Assembly: GCA_003499925.1 (NCBI GenBank)
Contig: DNRQ01000170.1
Span: 167 to 11,659 of the forward strand
Length of the DNA: 11,493 nucleotides
DNA from: Geobacter sp.
Lineage (GTDB): Bacteria > Desulfobacterota > Desulfuromonadia > Geobacterales > Geobacteraceae
Reading direction: 5' to 3'
The stretch's first letter is position 1; the number at the start of each line of letters is the position of its first letter. The position numbers and the translations under genes are program-made. Positions 1 to 7,299 of the stretch are shown one piece after another. A model generated the notes under the pieces. It did not search any database. It worked only from the letters and a program-made list of their open reading frames with translations, and was not told the DNA's origin.

Positions 1-498
1 CCCCTCACCATGAAGGCTTACCCGGATCGGCTCTGCTTCTATCACGAGGAAAAGCTCGTCGCCCGGCACAGCCGCTCCTATGAGCGCAACCGCGACTTCG
101 AGGATCCGGACCACCCCAAGGAACTCATTGTACAGAGAAAGAAAGCGCGGGATCAGCACCTCTTCCAGCGCTTCCTGGCGCTCTCCCATTGCTCGCTCGA
201 TTACTATCGGGAGCTGGATAAGCGCCATCTCAATAGCGGCCACCATATCAGAAAGATCGTCGCACTGGCCGAAATCCACGGCGAGGATGCAGTGGCGTGT
301 GCCATTGCCGATGCCATGAAACTCCACGCCGTAGGCTCCGACTACATTGCCAATATCCTGGAAAGCCGAGCCAGGAAGCTCCCGGAACCGGGGGCGCTGC
401 ACCTGACGCGAAGGACCGATCTCCTCGACCTCACCATGGAGGCCCCGGACCTCTCCATTTACGAAAGCAAGACAACAACGACTCGGGAGACGCCATGA
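1..498 (+). CDS. istA: IS21-family transposase IstA, C-terminal part (5' end outside window)
   Basis: Only the last 165 codons are visible. The reading frame is open to base 1, so the ATG at 10 is probably internal. The protein is the C-terminal region of an IS21-type (DDE, integrase-core) transposase. It shows the family's tail features: a basic segment around HEEKLVARHSRSYERNRDFE, then HHIRKIVALAEIHG, then a conserved end reading EPGALHLTRR. The DDE catalytic residues lie upstream, off the window. In the family, IstA cuts and joins the element's ends and needs IstB as helper. The stop codon overlaps the istB start in an ATGA at 495-498, the usual translational coupling of this family. The visible part has no frameshift or premature stop. 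Family assignment is confident; whether the upstream part is intact cannot be judged. Confidence 0.93.
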   Translation, partial: PLTMKAYPDRLCFYHEEKLVARHSRSYERNRDFEDPDHPKELIVQRKKARDQHLFQRFLALSHCSLDYYRELDKRHLNSGHHIRKIVALAEIHGEDAVACAIADAMKLHAVGSDYIANILESRARKLPEPGALHLTRRTDLLDLTMEAPDLSIYESKTTTTRETP

Positions 499-1247
499 AC
501 GACGACAAAACCATCAACCAGCTTGAAGAAGACCTGCGCATGCTCTGCCTCCCCTTCATGGCGGAACACCACGGCCAACTGGCGGCCAAAGCTGCTCGTG
601 ACTCCCTGAGTCACGCTGATTATCTCACCCGACTTACCGAGGGTGAACTGAACCTGCGCCGGGACAAAGCCACCGTGCGTCGCATCAAGAGCGCCCGCTT
701 CCCCGTTGTTAAAACCCTCGACCAATTCTCCTGGAGTTGGCCCAAGAAGATCAATCGCATGGCGGTTCAAAACCTGTTCCGCCTCCAGTTCATGGAAAAT
801 CATTCAAACGTTATCATGCTCGGTACTGTGGGCTTGGGCAAGACGCACATTGCAACGGCGCTTGGGTACACGGCATGCCTTGCCGGTAAGTCTGTTCTCT
901 TCGCGACGGCCGTCGACACGATCAACACCCTCGCCGCGGCTCAGGCGGCAAGCCGCCTCAAGGCGGAGCTCAAGAAGTACCTTGTTCCCTCGCTGTTGAT
1001 CCTTGACGAGCTCGGCTATCTGCCGATCGACAAGCATGGCGCCGACCTCCTGTTCCAGGTCATCAGCCAGCGCTACGAAAGAGGTTCCACAGTCATAACG
1101 TCGAACAGAGTTTACAAGCAATGGCCGGAGATCTTCAACAACGACAGCACCCTTACCTCGGCCATCCTTGATCGTTTATTGCACCACGCGGAAACAGTAG
1201 TCATTGAGGGGAAAAGCTACCGCATGAAGGATCAACTCGAAGCCTGA
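495..1247 (+). CDS. istB: IS21-family transposition helper ATPase IstB
   Basis: The protein is 250 residues, the normal length for IstB, an AAA+ ATPase related to DnaC that helps the IstA transposase with target capture. The Walker A motif GTVGLGKT lies at residues 110-117 (K116). The Walker B segment LLILDELGYLP has D171 and E172. The later VITSNR segment fits sensor 1, and the C-terminal region around SAILDRLLHHAETVVIEG is typical of IstB. I chose ATG 495 because it overlaps the istA stop as ATGA. The frame is open upstream to 297, but that extension only shadows istA. The ORF looks intact, so the element may be functional if its left half is too. The gene points away from the IS interior, so read-through could reach the signalling operon downstream. 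Confidence 0.95.
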   Translation: MNDDKTINQLEEDLRMLCLPFMAEHHGQLAAKAARDSLSHADYLTRLTEGELNLRRDKATVRRIKSARFPVVKTLDQFSWSWPKKINRMAVQNLFRLQFMENHSNVIMLGTVGLGKTHIATALGYTACLAGKSVLFATAVDTINTLAAAQAASRLKAELKKYLVPSLLILDELGYLPIDKHGADLLFQVISQRYERGSTVITSNRVYKQWPEIFNNDSTLTSAILDRLLHHAETVVIEGKSYRMKDQLEA

Positions 1248-1421
1248 GGTACCAACCGGGAACCGGCGCTCGGCACCACGAAGAAGATGTGGGGTCGAGC
1301 GTCTTCTGCATTTCTAAAGCGCCGCGTTTGCTACAGGTTCGCGAAACCGCTCACAAGAGACCACAATCTGTGAAGCCATCCGCCGGAGTGCGGCAGTTAG
1401 TGCAACATCTGCGGGCTGTTG

Positions 1422-1446
1422 TATACTCTGAGCTGAAGTTCAGCTC
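1422..1446 (+). promoter_or_regulatory. -10-like hexamer followed by an operator-like palindrome
   Basis: A TATACT hexamer (1422-1427) is one base off the sigma-70 -10 consensus. It is followed at once by gagctgaagttcagctc (1430-1446), a perfect inverted repeat with 8-bp arms around one central G. A transcript from this hexamer would start inside the palindrome, a typical repressor position. No good -35 hexamer sits at the right distance upstream (17-bp spacing gives only agtgca), so the promoter is uncertain. The next gene starts about 280 bases downstream, which would mean a long leader. Confidence 0.3.
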
Positions 1447-1499
1447 TCCTCTTCCTCCACTACCTCCTGCCAGAACTGCAACTTCAAAAATCGTGCAAT

Positions 1500-1526
1500 T
1501 TGACAGCGATACCTTTAACATATTCT
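1500..1526 (+). promoter_or_regulatory. Weak sigma-70 promoter candidate for the signalling operon
   Basis: A perfect TTGACA (1500-1505) is followed 15 bases later by TATTCT (1521-1526), which matches four of six -10 positions. The spacing is shorter than the usual 16-18, so this is only a candidate. It lies in the most AT-rich part of the intergenic region, upstream of the palindromic repeat and about 200 bases before the small membrane protein gene. Confidence 0.25.
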
Positions 1527-1565
1527 GCAGGCAGCTAATTCCACTTTGTCACATTGCCACCTTGT

Positions 1566-1651
1566 CCCCATCCCCACCCTAACCCTCCCCTCGAAGGGGA
1601 GGGGATTTTAAGGCTCCTCCCTTCAAGGGGGAGGCTGGGAGGGGGATGGGG
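1566..1651. repeat. GC-rich palindromic interspersed repeat
   Basis: The outer arms (ccccatccccaccct at the left; gggagggggatgggg at the right, ending about 1650-1651) are imperfect inverted copies of each other. Inside them are two shorter palindromes: cctcccct-cga-aggggagg at 1584-1602, and cctccc...ggggagg near 1616-1634 with one mismatched base. The whole could fold as a long stem or as two tandem hairpins. The left arm recurs in the same orientation at 11467-11493, so this is a dispersed repeat and not a local accident. It lacks a U-tract, but such hairpins may slow transcription or protect mRNA ends. No coding potential is seen. Confidence 0.8.
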
Positions 1652-1728
1652 GAGGATGACGGCGCTGTGCTGTAATCTGACAAAGTAGTTCTGAGGCCCT
1701 ATAGTTAAACGAGAAGGGGTACGCGGTC

Positions 1729-1965
1729 ATGAGGAGACACGTACAACTGCTGCGTCAGCCTGAATTCCAGGTATTCGTCTTTTGCCTCCTGTTCCTGCTG
1801 ATCAATTGGCCATTTCTTGGGGTTTCCGGAAAGAGCAGCTTGATGAGCATCTTCAGCTACCTGTTCGTGCTGTGGGCGATTTTCATCCTCCTCATGTTTC
1901 TCATTCAGAGAGCCCTGCGCGGCACTGCTTCCGGTGAGGACGGCAACGAGAAGGGGGGTGGCTGA
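1729..1965 (+). CDS. Small two-helix membrane protein, CbrX-like, partner of the symporter-type kinase
   Basis: The protein has 78 residues: a short basic N-terminus, a first hydrophobic helix at about residues 13-31, a short loop, a second helix at about 38-60, then a charged tail that begins RALRG and ends in glycines. A ribosome binding site GAGAAGGGG lies nine bases before the ATG. The stop at 1963-1965 is one base before the kinase start, so the two are almost certainly co-translated. Its size, topology and position recall CbrX, the small membrane protein encoded just before the CbrA sensor kinase in Pseudomonas, and small subunits of some sodium/solute symporters. That link rests on context and topology, not clear sequence similarity. 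A likely role is stabilising or tuning the symporter-like domain of the next protein. Confidence 0.8.
   Translation: MRRHVQLLRQPEFQVFVFCLLFLLINWPFLGVSGKSSLMSIFSYLFVLWAIFILLMFLIQRALRGTASGEDGNEKGGG
1951..1961 (+). promoter_or_regulatory. Ribosome binding site that fixes the hybrid kinase start at 1967
   Basis: The purine run aaggggggtgg ends five bases before ATG 1967, a good Shine-Dalgarno match. An earlier in-frame ATG at 1934 would add 11 charged residues before the first membrane helix and overlap the upstream gene. The strong site and the stop-start junction favour 1967. Confidence 0.7.
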
Positions 1966-1966
1966 T

Positions 1967-4900
1967 ATGCTATCTCCTTCTCTCATCCTATCGGTCTGCT
2001 GCCTGTACATGGCAGTGATATTCGTTGTCGCGCTGTGGGTGGAACGAAAAGCCGCCGCAGGAAAGGACGTCGGCAACAACCCGGTCATTTACGCCCTGTC
2101 TCTGACCGTATACCATACCGCATGGACATTCTACGGCAGCGTGGGCAAAGCGGCTTCGACCGGCATGCTCTTTCTTGCCATCTACCTCGGCCCCATGCTT
2201 GCCGTGACCCTCTGGTGGGTAGTTCTGCGCAAGATGGTGAGAATAAAAAACGCCTATAAGGTCACCAGCATCGCCGATTTCATCTCGCTTCGTTACCACA
2301 AATCCACCGCAATCGCAGCCTTGGTGACGCTGATCAGCCTTTTCGGCATGGTCCCCTATATCGCCCTTCAGCTGAAAGCCATTTTTGCCACCTTTGCCAT
2401 TGTTACAGGCGGTCCTTCCTCGGCCAATGTGCATATCGGCCTGGTCATCGTGGCCTTCATCATTGTTTTCACCATCATCCTCGGCGTAAGGAGACCGGTG
2501 CCGACCGAGCGCCATCAAGGGATGGTCGTCGCCATGAGCGTGGAAGGCCTGGTGAAGCTGATCGTTTTTCTGGCCGCGGGGGTCTACGTGACCTATGGCC
2601 TTTACGGGGGATTCAGCGACGTCTTCACGCGTTTCGAGCTGAGCCCGCTGAGCCGCCCGGTCACCCGGGCCCAGACAAGCAGTTCCTTTTACATCACCTG
2701 GCTAACCTACCTGCTGCTTGCCATGTCGGCAGTAATGTTCCTCCCCCGGCAGTTCCACATGGCGGTGGTGGAAAATTTCCACGAAAACCACATCCGGACC
2801 GCGATGTGGCTTTTCCCCCTCTATATGCTGCTTATCAACGTCTTCGTCATGCCGATCGCCATGGGGGGGGTGCTGGCAGGCTTTCCCGTGCAGCAGGCCG
2901 ACAACTATGTCCTCATGCTGCCCCTCTCTTCCGGCCAGCCGCTTCTGGCCCTGCTCGTCTTTCTCGGAGGCTTTTCCGCGGCAACGGGGATGGTCATGAT
3001 CGCCTCGATGACCATCTCCACCATGGCGACCAACCATTTGCTGCTACCGCTCATCGAGTCGGTCCGGCCTCTGGCTTTCGCAAAGCGGTATCTGCTGCAG
3101 TGCCGCTGGGCCACCGTCGCCGTCCTGGTTCTGGCCGGCTACGGGTTTGAGCGGATCGTGGGGGCCTACTTCATCCTGGTCGATATCGGCGTCATTTCAT
3201 TTGCGGCCGCGCTGCAATTTGCTCCGGCCATCATCGGCGGCTTGTACTGGAAACGCGGGAATACGGCCGGTGCGCTGCTGGGAATGGGAAGCGGTTTCCT
3301 GCTCTGGATCTATACTTTGATAGTTCCCGCCTTTGTCCAGGGGGGGGTGCTGGCCCGGGGCATATTGGACGAGGGCCCCTGGGGTCTGGGGCTGCTCCGC
3401 CCCGAGCATCTCATGGGAGTGACCGGACTTGATTCCGCCAGCCACGCGGTTTTCTGGACCATGCTTTTCAATGTCTCCCTTTACATCCTTGCCTCCTTGT
3501 TCGTCAGGCAGAAGCAGGAAGAGCTCAATGTCGCAGAGGAATATGTCAATGCGCTTGCTGCCGGCCCCACTCCCGGGCTGCTGCCAGGAGATGCCACCAT
3601 TAATCTGGCAGGGAAGACGATGGGCATAGAAAAGCTGTACAACCAGTATTTCCCGGCAGGAAAATCCGCCGCGATGATTGGAGATTGCCTTGCCCTCGCT
3701 AAGATCGAGAGAAAAGCCAAAATCTCCATAGCTGAACTGGCTGAACTCTACCACGAAGCCGAGATCCTCCTGGCCAGTTCGATCGGTGCCGCAGCAGCCC
3801 ATAAGGCGTTTTACAAGAGCGGGATCATCTCCCCCTCGGAAGAAAAGACCCTGAAACATCTCTATGCCGATATCATCTCCCAACTGAAGATGACCCCTTC
3901 CGACCTGAAAAGGAAGATCGACTATCATAGGGAGAGAGAAAAGCTGCTGATCCGGCAGGCAACGGAGCTGGAAGAGAAAATCGGGGAGCGCGACAAGGAA
4001 ATCGCCCGACGCGGCAAAGCCGAAGAAGCCCTGCGTGACTCGCAAAGACGACTGGCCGACATAATCGAATTCCTTCCCGACCCGACCTTTGTCATCGATG
4101 CAGAGGGGAAAATAATAATCTGGAACCGGGCCGCAGAGGAGTTCACCGGCGCCAGGGCCGCTGACATGCTGGGCAAGGGGGACCGCGAGTATGCCATCCC
4201 CTTCTACGGCGAGAGGCGCCCCCTGCTGGTTGACCTGGCGCTCAACCCTTCCGGTAGGGAAAGGATCATGGGGCTCTACCCGCGCGTCACCATCGAGAAT
4301 GGCATAGTCATCGGCGAAAGCCCCACCCGAAGCGTCAAACGCGGCGAGGCCTATACCCTGGGAATCGCGGCTCCCCTCTATGACTCCGAAGGCAAAATCA
4401 TAGCGGTGATCGAGTCGGTCCGGGACATCACGGAACGCAAGGAGGCGGAAGAGGAACTGAAAAAGCACCGCGCCCATCTGGAGGAAATGGTCCGGGAACG
4501 AACTTCCGAGCTGGTCATTGCCAAGGAGCGGGCCGAAGTGGCGAGCCAGGCCAAGAGCGCCTTCCTGTCCAGCATGAGCCACGAGCTGCGAACACCTCTG
4601 AACGCCATACTCGGATATGCCCAGATCCTCAAGCGCCAGAACAACCTGACCGACGCGCAACGTCAGCAGCTGGAAATCATGCGCGGCAGCGGAGAGCATC
4701 TGCTTGCGCTGATTAACGACCTCCTGGACATGGGGAAGATAGAAGCCCAAAAAATGGAGATCGAAGAGATCTCCTTTGATCTGTACGAACTGCTGCGACA
4801 GGTATTCAATATCGCCAAGATCCGGGCGGATCAAAAGGATCTGGCTTTCCAGTACGAGGAGTGCACCGCTTTGCCGAGATGCGTGCGGGGGGACCAGCGC

Positions 4901-5932
4901 AAGGTCAAGCAGATCCTGCTGAACCTGATCTCCAATGCGGTCCAGTACACGCGCCGCGGCCGCGTTATGACACGGGTGAGCTACGACCAGGACGGGGGCA
5001 TGTTCAGATGCGAGGTTGCGGACACCGGAATCGGGATCGGGGCGGACCAGCTGGAGACGATCTTCGAGCCGTTTACGCAGCTGGTCGGCGCCGGGCAGAT
5101 CCGTGAGGGGACCGGCCTGGGTCTCTCCATCACCGAGCGGTTAGTGACATTGATGCAGGGGAAGGTGGCAGTGGAGAGCGAACCCGGCAAAGGGAGCACC
5201 TTTCGGGTGGATCTCCCTTTGCCGGCGGCATCCGGGGACGAGGTCTGCAGGGAGGTGGCCGGACAGACCGTCATCGGCTATCGGGGGAAACGTAACAGGA
5301 TACTGGTGGTGGACGACAACCTTACCAATGCCTCGATGCTGGTTGCGCTGCTGGAACCGCTGGGGTTCGAGCTGGTCACCGCTGACAACGGCCGGGAGGC
5401 GCTGCGTCATGCACGGCAAAAGCCGCCGGATCTTGTGCTGTTGGATCTGGTCATGCCCGAGATGGACGGCCTGGAAACGGCTCAAGAAATGAGGCGGCTC
5501 CCTGAGCTGGACGCCACCAGGATCATCGGCATAACGGCCATGGTCAAGGAGAGTGCGCGCAGGGATGCATTTGCCGCTGTCTGTGATGATTTAATGCTGA
5601 AACCGATACCACTTGAACTGCTGCTGGATAAGATCGGCAGGCACCTGGGCCTGGTCTGGGAGACGGCGGTGCCGGTGCTGCCGGAAGCGGCAGCGATGGA
5701 GACGCAGGAACCGGAAGAACCGGTCGAGGTGCCCGCGCCGGAAGAGCTGTCGGAGCTCTATGAACTGGCACTGATGGGGGACATGCAACTGATCCGGAAC
5801 TGGGCCGCGCTGCTGGAGGAGAGGGATCAAAAATACCGGGCCTTCGCCGGCAAGCTGCGTGGGCTGGCCGGAAAGTTCAAGGCAAAGGCGATTGTGACTC
5901 TGGTGGAACAACACATGAGAGACCGACTATGA
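1967..5932 (+). CDS. Hybrid sensor histidine kinase with sodium/solute-symporter (SLC5-like) sensor domain, CbrA-like
   Basis: The protein has 1321 residues. Residues 1-511 form an SSF/PutP-like domain of about 13 membrane helices, including the family segment FSAATGM (about 336-342). A STAC-like linker domain follows (about 540-640), then a coiled coil from D646 and a PAS/PAC domain (about 692-830, ending RDITERK). The kinase core has the H-box SHELRTPLN with H872, N-box N986/N990, G1 box DTGIGIG at 1019 and G2 box GTGLGLS from 1048. The receiver has D1116/D1117, phosphoacceptor D1160, T1190 and K1212, all key residues present. After an acidic, proline-rich linker comes a helical tail (about 1258-1321) of a sort seen after receivers in other hybrid kinases. 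CbrA of Pseudomonas shares the SSF-STAC-PAS-kinase order but is shorter and lacks REC and tail. There is no HPt domain. It should sense, and perhaps transport, a small organic solute; which one is unknown. Confidence 0.93.
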   Translation: MLSPSLILSVCCLYMAVIFVVALWVERKAAAGKDVGNNPVIYALSLTVYHTAWTFYGSVGKAASTGMLFLAIYLGPMLAVTLWWVVLRKMVRIKNAYKVTSIADFISLRYHKSTAIAALVTLISLFGMVPYIALQLKAIFATFAIVTGGPSSANVHIGLVIVAFIIVFTIILGVRRPVPTERHQGMVVAMSVEGLVKLIVFLAAGVYVTYGLYGGFSDVFTRFELSPLSRPVTRAQTSSSFYITWLTYLLLAMSAVMFLPRQFHMAVVENFHENHIRTAMWLFPLYMLLINVFVMPIAMGGVLAGFPVQQADNYVLMLPLSSGQPLLALLVFLGGFSAATGMVMIASMTISTMATNHLLLPLIESVRPLAFAKRYLLQCRWATVAVLVLAGYGFERIVGAYFILVDIGVISFAAALQFAPAIIGGLYWKRGNTAGALLGMGSGFLLWIYTLIVPAFVQGGVLARGILDEGPWGLGLLRPEHLMGVTGLDSASHAVFWTMLFNVSLYILASLFVRQKQEELNVAEEYVNALAAGPTPGLLPGDATINLAGKTMGIEKLYNQYFPAGKSAAMIGDCLALAKIERKAKISIAELAELYHEAEILLASSIGAAAAHKAFYKSGIISPSEEKTLKHLYADIISQLKMTPSDLKRKIDYHREREKLLIRQATELEEKIGERDKEIARRGKAEEALRDSQRRLADIIEFLPDPTFVIDAEGKIIIWNRAAEEFTGARAADMLGKGDREYAIPFYGERRPLLVDLALNPSGRERIMGLYPRVTIENGIVIGESPTRSVKRGEAYTLGIAAPLYDSEGKIIAVIESVRDITERKEAEEELKKHRAHLEEMVRERTSELVIAKERAEVASQAKSAFLSSMSHELRTPLNAILGYAQILKRQNNLTDAQRQQLEIMRGSGEHLLALINDLLDMGKIEAQKMEIEEISFDLYELLRQVFNIAKIRADQKDLAFQYEECTALPRCVRGDQRKVKQILLNLISNAVQYTRRGRVMTRVSYDQDGGMFRCEVADTGIGIGADQLETIFEPFTQLVGAGQIREGTGLGLSITERLVTLMQGKVAVESEPGKGSTFRVDLPLPAASGDEVCREVAGQTVIGYRGKRNRILVVDDNLTNASMLVALLEPLGFELVTADNGREALRHARQKPPDLVLLDLVMPEMDGLETAQEMRRLPELDATRIIGITAMVKESARRDAFAAVCDDLMLKPIPLELLLDKIGRHLGLVWETAVPVLPEAAAMETQEPEEPVEVPAPEELSELYELALMGDMQLIRNWAALLEERDQKYRAFAGKLRGLAGKFKAKAIVTLVEQHMRDRL

Positions 5933-7254
5933 ACCCTGACCAAAATGATGCAGCAGGAACGGGTCTGCAGCAGGCCGCTATTCTGATCATCGATGACGAC
6001 TCCAACAATCTCGCCATCTTGTCGGCCGTTCTGCAGGAGTACAGTTACAGGATCTTCGTGGCTGAGGATGGCGAAAGCGGCATCAGCCGGGCCGTTCTGA
6101 CCCGACCCGGCCTGATCCTGCTGGATGTGCTCATGCCGGGCATCGACGGCTTCGAAACCTGCCGCCGCCTGAAAAGCATCGAAGGGACCCGCGATATCCC
6201 CGTGATCTTCATGACCGCCCTGGCGGAAACGGATCACAAGGTAAGGGGATTTGCGGTGGGGGCTGTTGATTACGTCACCAAACCGCTGCAGCGGGAAGAA
6301 GTACTGGCCCGCGTCGGGGTGCATCTTCATATCCGCCACCTGGCGAAGGAGCTGCAGGACGCCAATGAATCGCTTGAGAAACGTGTTGCAGAGCGAACCG
6401 TGACGCTTGCCGGCATGAACGAGGAATTGCAGAAGGAGGTCGTGGAAAGGAAGCTGGCCGAGGAGGCCCTGGCTGTTAAACAGAGGGAGTTGGAAGCCCT
6501 GAACGCGGACCTGGAGCAAAGAGTCGTCGAGGAGGTCGAAAAGAATCTTGAAAAGGACCGCATCCTGTTCCACAATGCGCGTCTGGCGGCGATGGGGGAG
6601 CTCTTGAGCAACATCGCCCATCAATGGCGTCAGCCGCTAAACAGCCTCGGCCTGTTGCTCCAGGGCGCTCTTCTTGAGTTCAAGGAAGGAAGACAGAATC
6701 TGGACTCTTTCACCCTCTGTGTGAAAAAATGCATGGAGATCGTCAACTCATTGTCGAAGATCATCAGCGTATTTCAAAGCTTCTTCATGCCCGAGGGTGT
6801 CCGCGCACGATTCGACCCCATCGACATGGTGGAAAAAGCCTTCTCTATCGTGCGCGCGAGCTATGAGCAGAACGGAATCGCGGTCCGGATCGTCAACGAC
6901 GGCACCCACGCGATGACGGGCTTCGGCATCGAATTTTCCCAGGTAGTCCTGAACCTGCTCAACAATGCCAAGGACGTGCTGATTGAACGAGGCACGCCTG
7001 ATCCGGCGGTCGAGATACGCTGTGGTTGCGAAGACGGCAGAAACCTCATCACGATCAGTGACAACGCTGGAGGTATCCCTGAGGATATATTGGACAAGAT
7101 CTTCGACCCCTATTTCACCACGAAATTCAAATCGCAGGGGACCGGTATGGCCCTCTATATGTCGAAGATGATCATCGAAAAGAGCATGGGGGGAAGGCTC
7201 TCGGTACGTAACAGGCATGAGGGCGCCGAGTTTTCCGTCGAACTTCCGGTATAA
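5929..7254 (+). CDS. Response regulator-histidine kinase (REC-coiled coil-HisKA-HATPase)
   Basis: The protein has 441 residues, is soluble, and has no signal peptide. An N-terminal receiver (about 16-130) has the acidic pair D22/D23, phosphoacceptor D66, T96 and K118. A long coiled coil follows (about 130-205), then a kinase domain whose H-box reads SNIAHQWRQPLN with H231. The ATP-binding domain has N-box N345/N346, G1 box SDNAGGIP with D378 and G2 box GTGM from 404. No DNA-binding, cyclase or HPt output is present. The start codon overlaps the upstream stop as ATGA (5929-5932), with no strong ribosome binding site, so translation should be coupled to the hybrid kinase. The simplest reading is that its receiver takes phosphate from the upstream kinase, or lets that kinase control its own activity, with signal passing to a regulator encoded elsewhere. 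Confidence 0.92.
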   Translation: MNPDQNDAAGTGLQQAAILIIDDDSNNLAILSAVLQEYSYRIFVAEDGESGISRAVLTRPGLILLDVLMPGIDGFETCRRLKSIEGTRDIPVIFMTALAETDHKVRGFAVGAVDYVTKPLQREEVLARVGVHLHIRHLAKELQDANESLEKRVAERTVTLAGMNEELQKEVVERKLAEEALAVKQRELEALNADLEQRVVEEVEKNLEKDRILFHNARLAAMGELLSNIAHQWRQPLNSLGLLLQGALLEFKEGRQNLDSFTLCVKKCMEIVNSLSKIISVFQSFFMPEGVRARFDPIDMVEKAFSIVRASYEQNGIAVRIVNDGTHAMTGFGIEFSQVVLNLLNNAKDVLIERGTPDPAVEIRCGCEDGRNLITISDNAGGIPEDILDKIFDPYFTTKFKSQGTGMALYMSKMIIEKSMGGRLSVRNRHEGAEFSVELPV

Positions 7255-7299
7255 CCCAAGTACGGCGGCCATTTTCCTACATCTTGGCCCTCGGTTTGT

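Larger units (their letters stand above)
1248..1728. other. Intergenic region between the IS21 element and the signalling operon
   Basis: This stretch of 481 bases has no credible gene. A 97-codon frame at 1289-1582 is composition-driven and runs into the repeat. The right end of the IS21 element must lie in its first part, but without the left end I cannot define the terminal repeat. A weak hairpin (AGAAGATG at 1282-1289 with CGTCTTCT at 1300-1307, one G-T wobble) follows istB. It has no T-tract and is not a clear terminator. Further along are a TATACT hexamer with an adjacent 17-bp palindrome, a TTGACA hexamer at 1500-1505, and the GC-rich palindromic repeat. The last 75 bases contain the ribosome binding site of the next gene (GAGAAGGGG, 1711-1719). 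Confidence 0.7.

Noticed and set aside
1282..1307. Hairpin AGAAGATG/CGTCTTCT after istB as a terminator
   Set aside because: The stem has 8 pairs including a wobble, is AT-rich, and has no T-run after it. It is mentioned only as part of the intergenic description.
1289..1582. 97-codon plus-strand frame in the intergenic region
   Set aside because: It has no ribosome binding site, an unprotein-like composition, and an end inside the palindromic repeat.
1566..1651. CRISPR or tandem array interpretation of the GC-rich repeats
   Set aside because: There are only two copies 9.8 kb apart, with palindromic structure and no spacers or cas genes.
3197..4834. Long minus-strand open frame (545 codons) opposite the hybrid kinase
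   Set aside because: It lies wholly antisense to a gene with clear domains and motifs. High-GC codon use leaves such frames open, and its translation has no recognisable domain.
7267..7289. Inverted repeat ggcca...tggcc between the convergent ends of the REC-kinase and the minus-strand small gene
   Set aside because: The stem is only 5 bp with a 13-base loop and no T-tract on either strand, which is too weak to call a terminator.
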